In this document: positions 61,976 through 64,000 of the stretch, piece by piece
Layout: each line of letters begins with the position of its first letter
Position numbering within the stretch: position 1 is the first letter of the stretch
DNA from: Eleginops maclovinus
Lineage: Eukaryota > Chordata > Actinopteri > Perciformes > Eleginopidae
DNA length: 64,000 nucleotides
Direction of reading: 5' to 3'
Assembly: GCF_036324505.1 (NCBI RefSeq)
Contig: NC_086366.1
Location: 9,889,927 to 9,953,926, forward strand
Notes under the pieces: generated by a model
Seen by the model: the letters and a program-made list of their open reading frames with translations, nothing else
Told to the model about the DNA's origin: nothing
Databases searched by the model: none
Program-made: the position numbers and the translations under genes

Positions 61976-64000
61976 CTGAGGTTCAAAAAGAGTCATATTA
62001 GACCAGCAGAAAGTGAAAACCCAATGACAGTTGAAAAAGGTTTTAATTCTTAGTAAGTACAATGTAGGTATATGCTGTTAATTCTTAAACAGTTGTACTA
62101 TCATGTTGTAATTACCTATTAGAAGGTATGTGGCCAGTGGTGCCACCACAAAGCCGGTGAGCGCTTCCTGCTGCTGGTTGCCAACGTAACAGAGTCCAGT
62201 TAGGTCGTCTGCATCCACCAGTCGCATTATGAGGATGACGATGGTTTTAACGGCGGGGATTGCCCACGCTGCGATGTGGAAGTATGAGCTGTGCATTTCA
62301 ATAGCCTCATGGCCCCACTTCAATCCAGCAGCCAAGAACCAAGTGAGGGTCAGGATCACCCACCTAAAGAGAGAGCAGGAAAAGTGAGTGAAGAGGGAAA
62401 AAACACTGCTCTTATTTACATTTATCAGATTGTCTTTCGTAACTAGCATTCATTTTGGTAGCCAATGACTGGAAATAAGATCCTGTTGCAACATTGGACA
62501 ACAGTTTACTGCTCAAAATGTAACTTGGCCCTGCATAGTAATAGCTCATCATGGGATAGTAATGTGCTGAATAAGCAGAGGGTTTTGACCATGTTAAAAT
62601 AGGCAGTGAAGCTGCTCTTCCAAAAGGAAACACTGAGGACAAACAGGAAGACGAGGGAAATGGAAGAGAAAAAGCTGTGACAGCAAATGAAGTGCTCTGT
62701 GAACTCAAAAAGTGGCATTTGTTTTTACAAAGGCAGCCTTTGTGTGTGGAAATTAATCCATCTAGTACAGAGATTATGAGACAGGATAGTTGGACTTTAA
62801 AGAAAACAGGATGCAAGTCTCGTGTTCCCATTGTTCCACTAAAGTCCATTCAAAACAGCTGATGACAATGAGACAAAGACGAGAAGATTGATAGGATGAA
62901 AAGCGTGTGTTTCTGTGTTTTTTTCACTTACCAGAGTGAGGAAGCCATGCCAAAGAAGTAGAGAAGAAGGAAAACTATTGCACAGCCAGTGCTTTTTAAC
63001 CCTTCTTGTACGAGAATTGGTACTCCGGTGGCATCCAGGTCACAGGAAACACGCTCTCTCCCCAGAGTCAAACGTACCTGCAGGAAATTGATAGTGGGAA
63101 GGAAAAAGGGTTGGGGTTATGTTTATCGTAAGTTTAGATTTTTTTCTTGTTAAAGGAGAAACACAAATTCACAATATGATGCTTTCCCATTATAACCAGA
63201 CGGTAATTCTAATTGGTCCATGTAGGAAAACATTACTTGATTGATATTTACTGATCAATAATACAAATAGAACATCCCGTTTTTCTTTTTATTTCATTAT
63301 TGGTTCAATGTTTTGACCTCGATGAATGTTTTTTGGCTTTATTAGATTTTATTGAATTAATTTGTTGGACAAAGTTTGAAAAGTCCTAGCCCTGAAGACA
63401 TTTGCTTGCTAGGCTCCCATAAAATGTGATAACACTTAGTATCATATTTATCCACATACCATCATGCCAACATTTAAAAATACAATATCATTTTTATATC
63501 AAAATGATTCCATTTAAAATGTGCTACTAAATATAAATTGTGTTTTATTAATTGTTGTTTTCATAACTTCATTGTTATTTATTCTCTCAAAACACTCCAC
63601 TTCAATGGGCCAGTATAAAACTGAACGTCCCACTTACCAGGTAGGCCACGCTGTACAGATTACAGCACATAGACAGGAAGATGATGGGCCTTTCAGGGTA
63701 GGAGAAGCGCTGTGAATCCAACAGGAAGGTCAGGACCGTCAGAGTGGTCGACAGGAAGCACAGCACGGCCCACACCGCCATCCAGGCGTCTGTGAAGACT
63801 TTGGCCCCCCTGCGGTACAGCCCGCTGTCGTAGCCACACTGGAGAGCACAGCTTTCTGACTGTTTTAACCAGGTATACTGGTCAGGTGCAGAACCCAGTG
63901 CCTGACACTCCTCCTGGTGGGGAGGAATACGAACAGGCTGGTAGGGTGGGTCCTCGTCTCCCGGGCCCTCCATGCACATGTGGTTGTGGTCATTTTGTGG
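61557..64000 (-). CDS. fzd4: Frizzled-4, C-terminal part (linker, 7TM, cytoplasmic tail)
   Basis: Receptor for Wnt and Norrin, active in retinal vessel growth through beta-catenin and Dishevelled. Minus-strand exons in transcript order: 64000-63638 (continues past the window), 63077-62932, 62363-62116 and 61975-61557. They join in frame to 391 residues, beginning [17 protein letters not shown] at the end of the Cys-rich domain and ending [13 protein letters not shown] with TGA at 61559-61557. Key motifs: [20 protein letters not shown] segment, GREREVSC-like loop (GRERVSCDL), [20 protein letters not shown], the Dishevelled-binding KTLHTW and the terminal ETVV PDZ ligand. Together these fit Frizzled-4 and no other Frizzled. 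About 146 N-terminal residues (signal, most of the Cys-rich domain) lie beyond the right edge. In human FZD4 this whole region is one exon, to my knowledge; here three introns interrupt it. Confidence 0.96.
62116..62363 (-). CDS. fzd4: fzd4 exon (TM3 end to TM5)
   Basis: 248 bp encoding the rest of a split Trp codon, [59 protein letters not shown] and [12 protein letters not shown] plus one base of Gly. Donor gtaatt, acceptor tttag. Confidence 0.96.
62932..63077 (-). CDS. fzd4: fzd4 exon (extracellular loop 1 and TM3)
   Basis: 146 bp encoding [40 protein letters not shown] and FFGMASSL plus TG of the following Trp. Acceptor ctgcag, donor gtaagt. It has no long open frame of its own because of its length, but the frame joins perfectly on both sides. 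Confidence 0.94.
63638..64000 (-). CDS. fzd4: fzd4 exon (end of Cys-rich domain, TM1-TM2), continues off the window
   Basis: Encodes [17 protein letters not shown], the linker, [60 protein letters not shown] and YSVAYL; ends CTG before gtaagt. The open frame reads 14 more residues into the intron, which are not expected in the protein. Confidence 0.95.

Noticed and set aside
61454..61986. Other minus-strand frames over the fzd4 last exon
   Set aside because: Shadows of the real fzd4 frame, which alone carries KTLHTW and ETVV.

Overview
The window is nuclear DNA from a teleost fish. It carries split vertebrate genes in AT-rich introns, many long CA/GT microsatellites, and remains of typical fish transposons (a Tc1-like deletion copy, two hAT-like elements, one unassigned MITE). 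The exact lineage cannot be read from the sequence; the compact genes suggest a percomorph-like fish.

Layout. 1-9484 (+): 3' part of grm5 (metabotropic glutamate receptor 5), from an upstream intron through the 7TM exons to the C-terminal tail. 9485-22497: grm5 3' UTR, then intergenic DNA with a Tc1-like remnant at 17882-18407. 22498-29541 (+): complete ctsc (cathepsin C, dipeptidyl peptidase I), 8 coding exons. 30604-37589 (+): rab38, 3 coding exons, starting about 0.5 kb after the ctsc poly(A) signal. 37590-61556: about 24 kb with no recognisable gene, holding microsatellites and small transposons. 61557-64000 (-): 3' part of fzd4 (Frizzled-4), running off the right edge.

The order grm5-ctsc-rab38-fzd4 matches the human 11q14 neighbourhood (GRM5-CTSC-RAB38-TMEM135-FZD4, recalled from knowledge). 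Here, however, tmem135 is not seen between rab38 and fzd4, and fzd4 points toward rab38. The genes do not form one pathway: grm5 is a synaptic receptor, ctsc a lysosomal protease activator, rab38 a trafficking GTPase of lysosome-related organelles, and fzd4 a Wnt/Norrin receptor.

Two observations stand out. (1) Three of the four genes are interrupted by introns where the human genes, as I know them, have one continuous exon: five in the grm5 7TM exon, one in the last ctsc exon and three in the fzd4 transmembrane exon, mostly at AG|G or AG|R junctions. (2) The last rab38 exon reads past its expected end. A frame change at about 37503-37507 replaces the expected Cys-x-x-Cys prenylation tail with an unrelated extension of about 27 residues. 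This is either a real lesion or a sequence error.

No CRISPR array, operon, phage or bacterial-type system is present, and I see no sign of an entirely new biological system.
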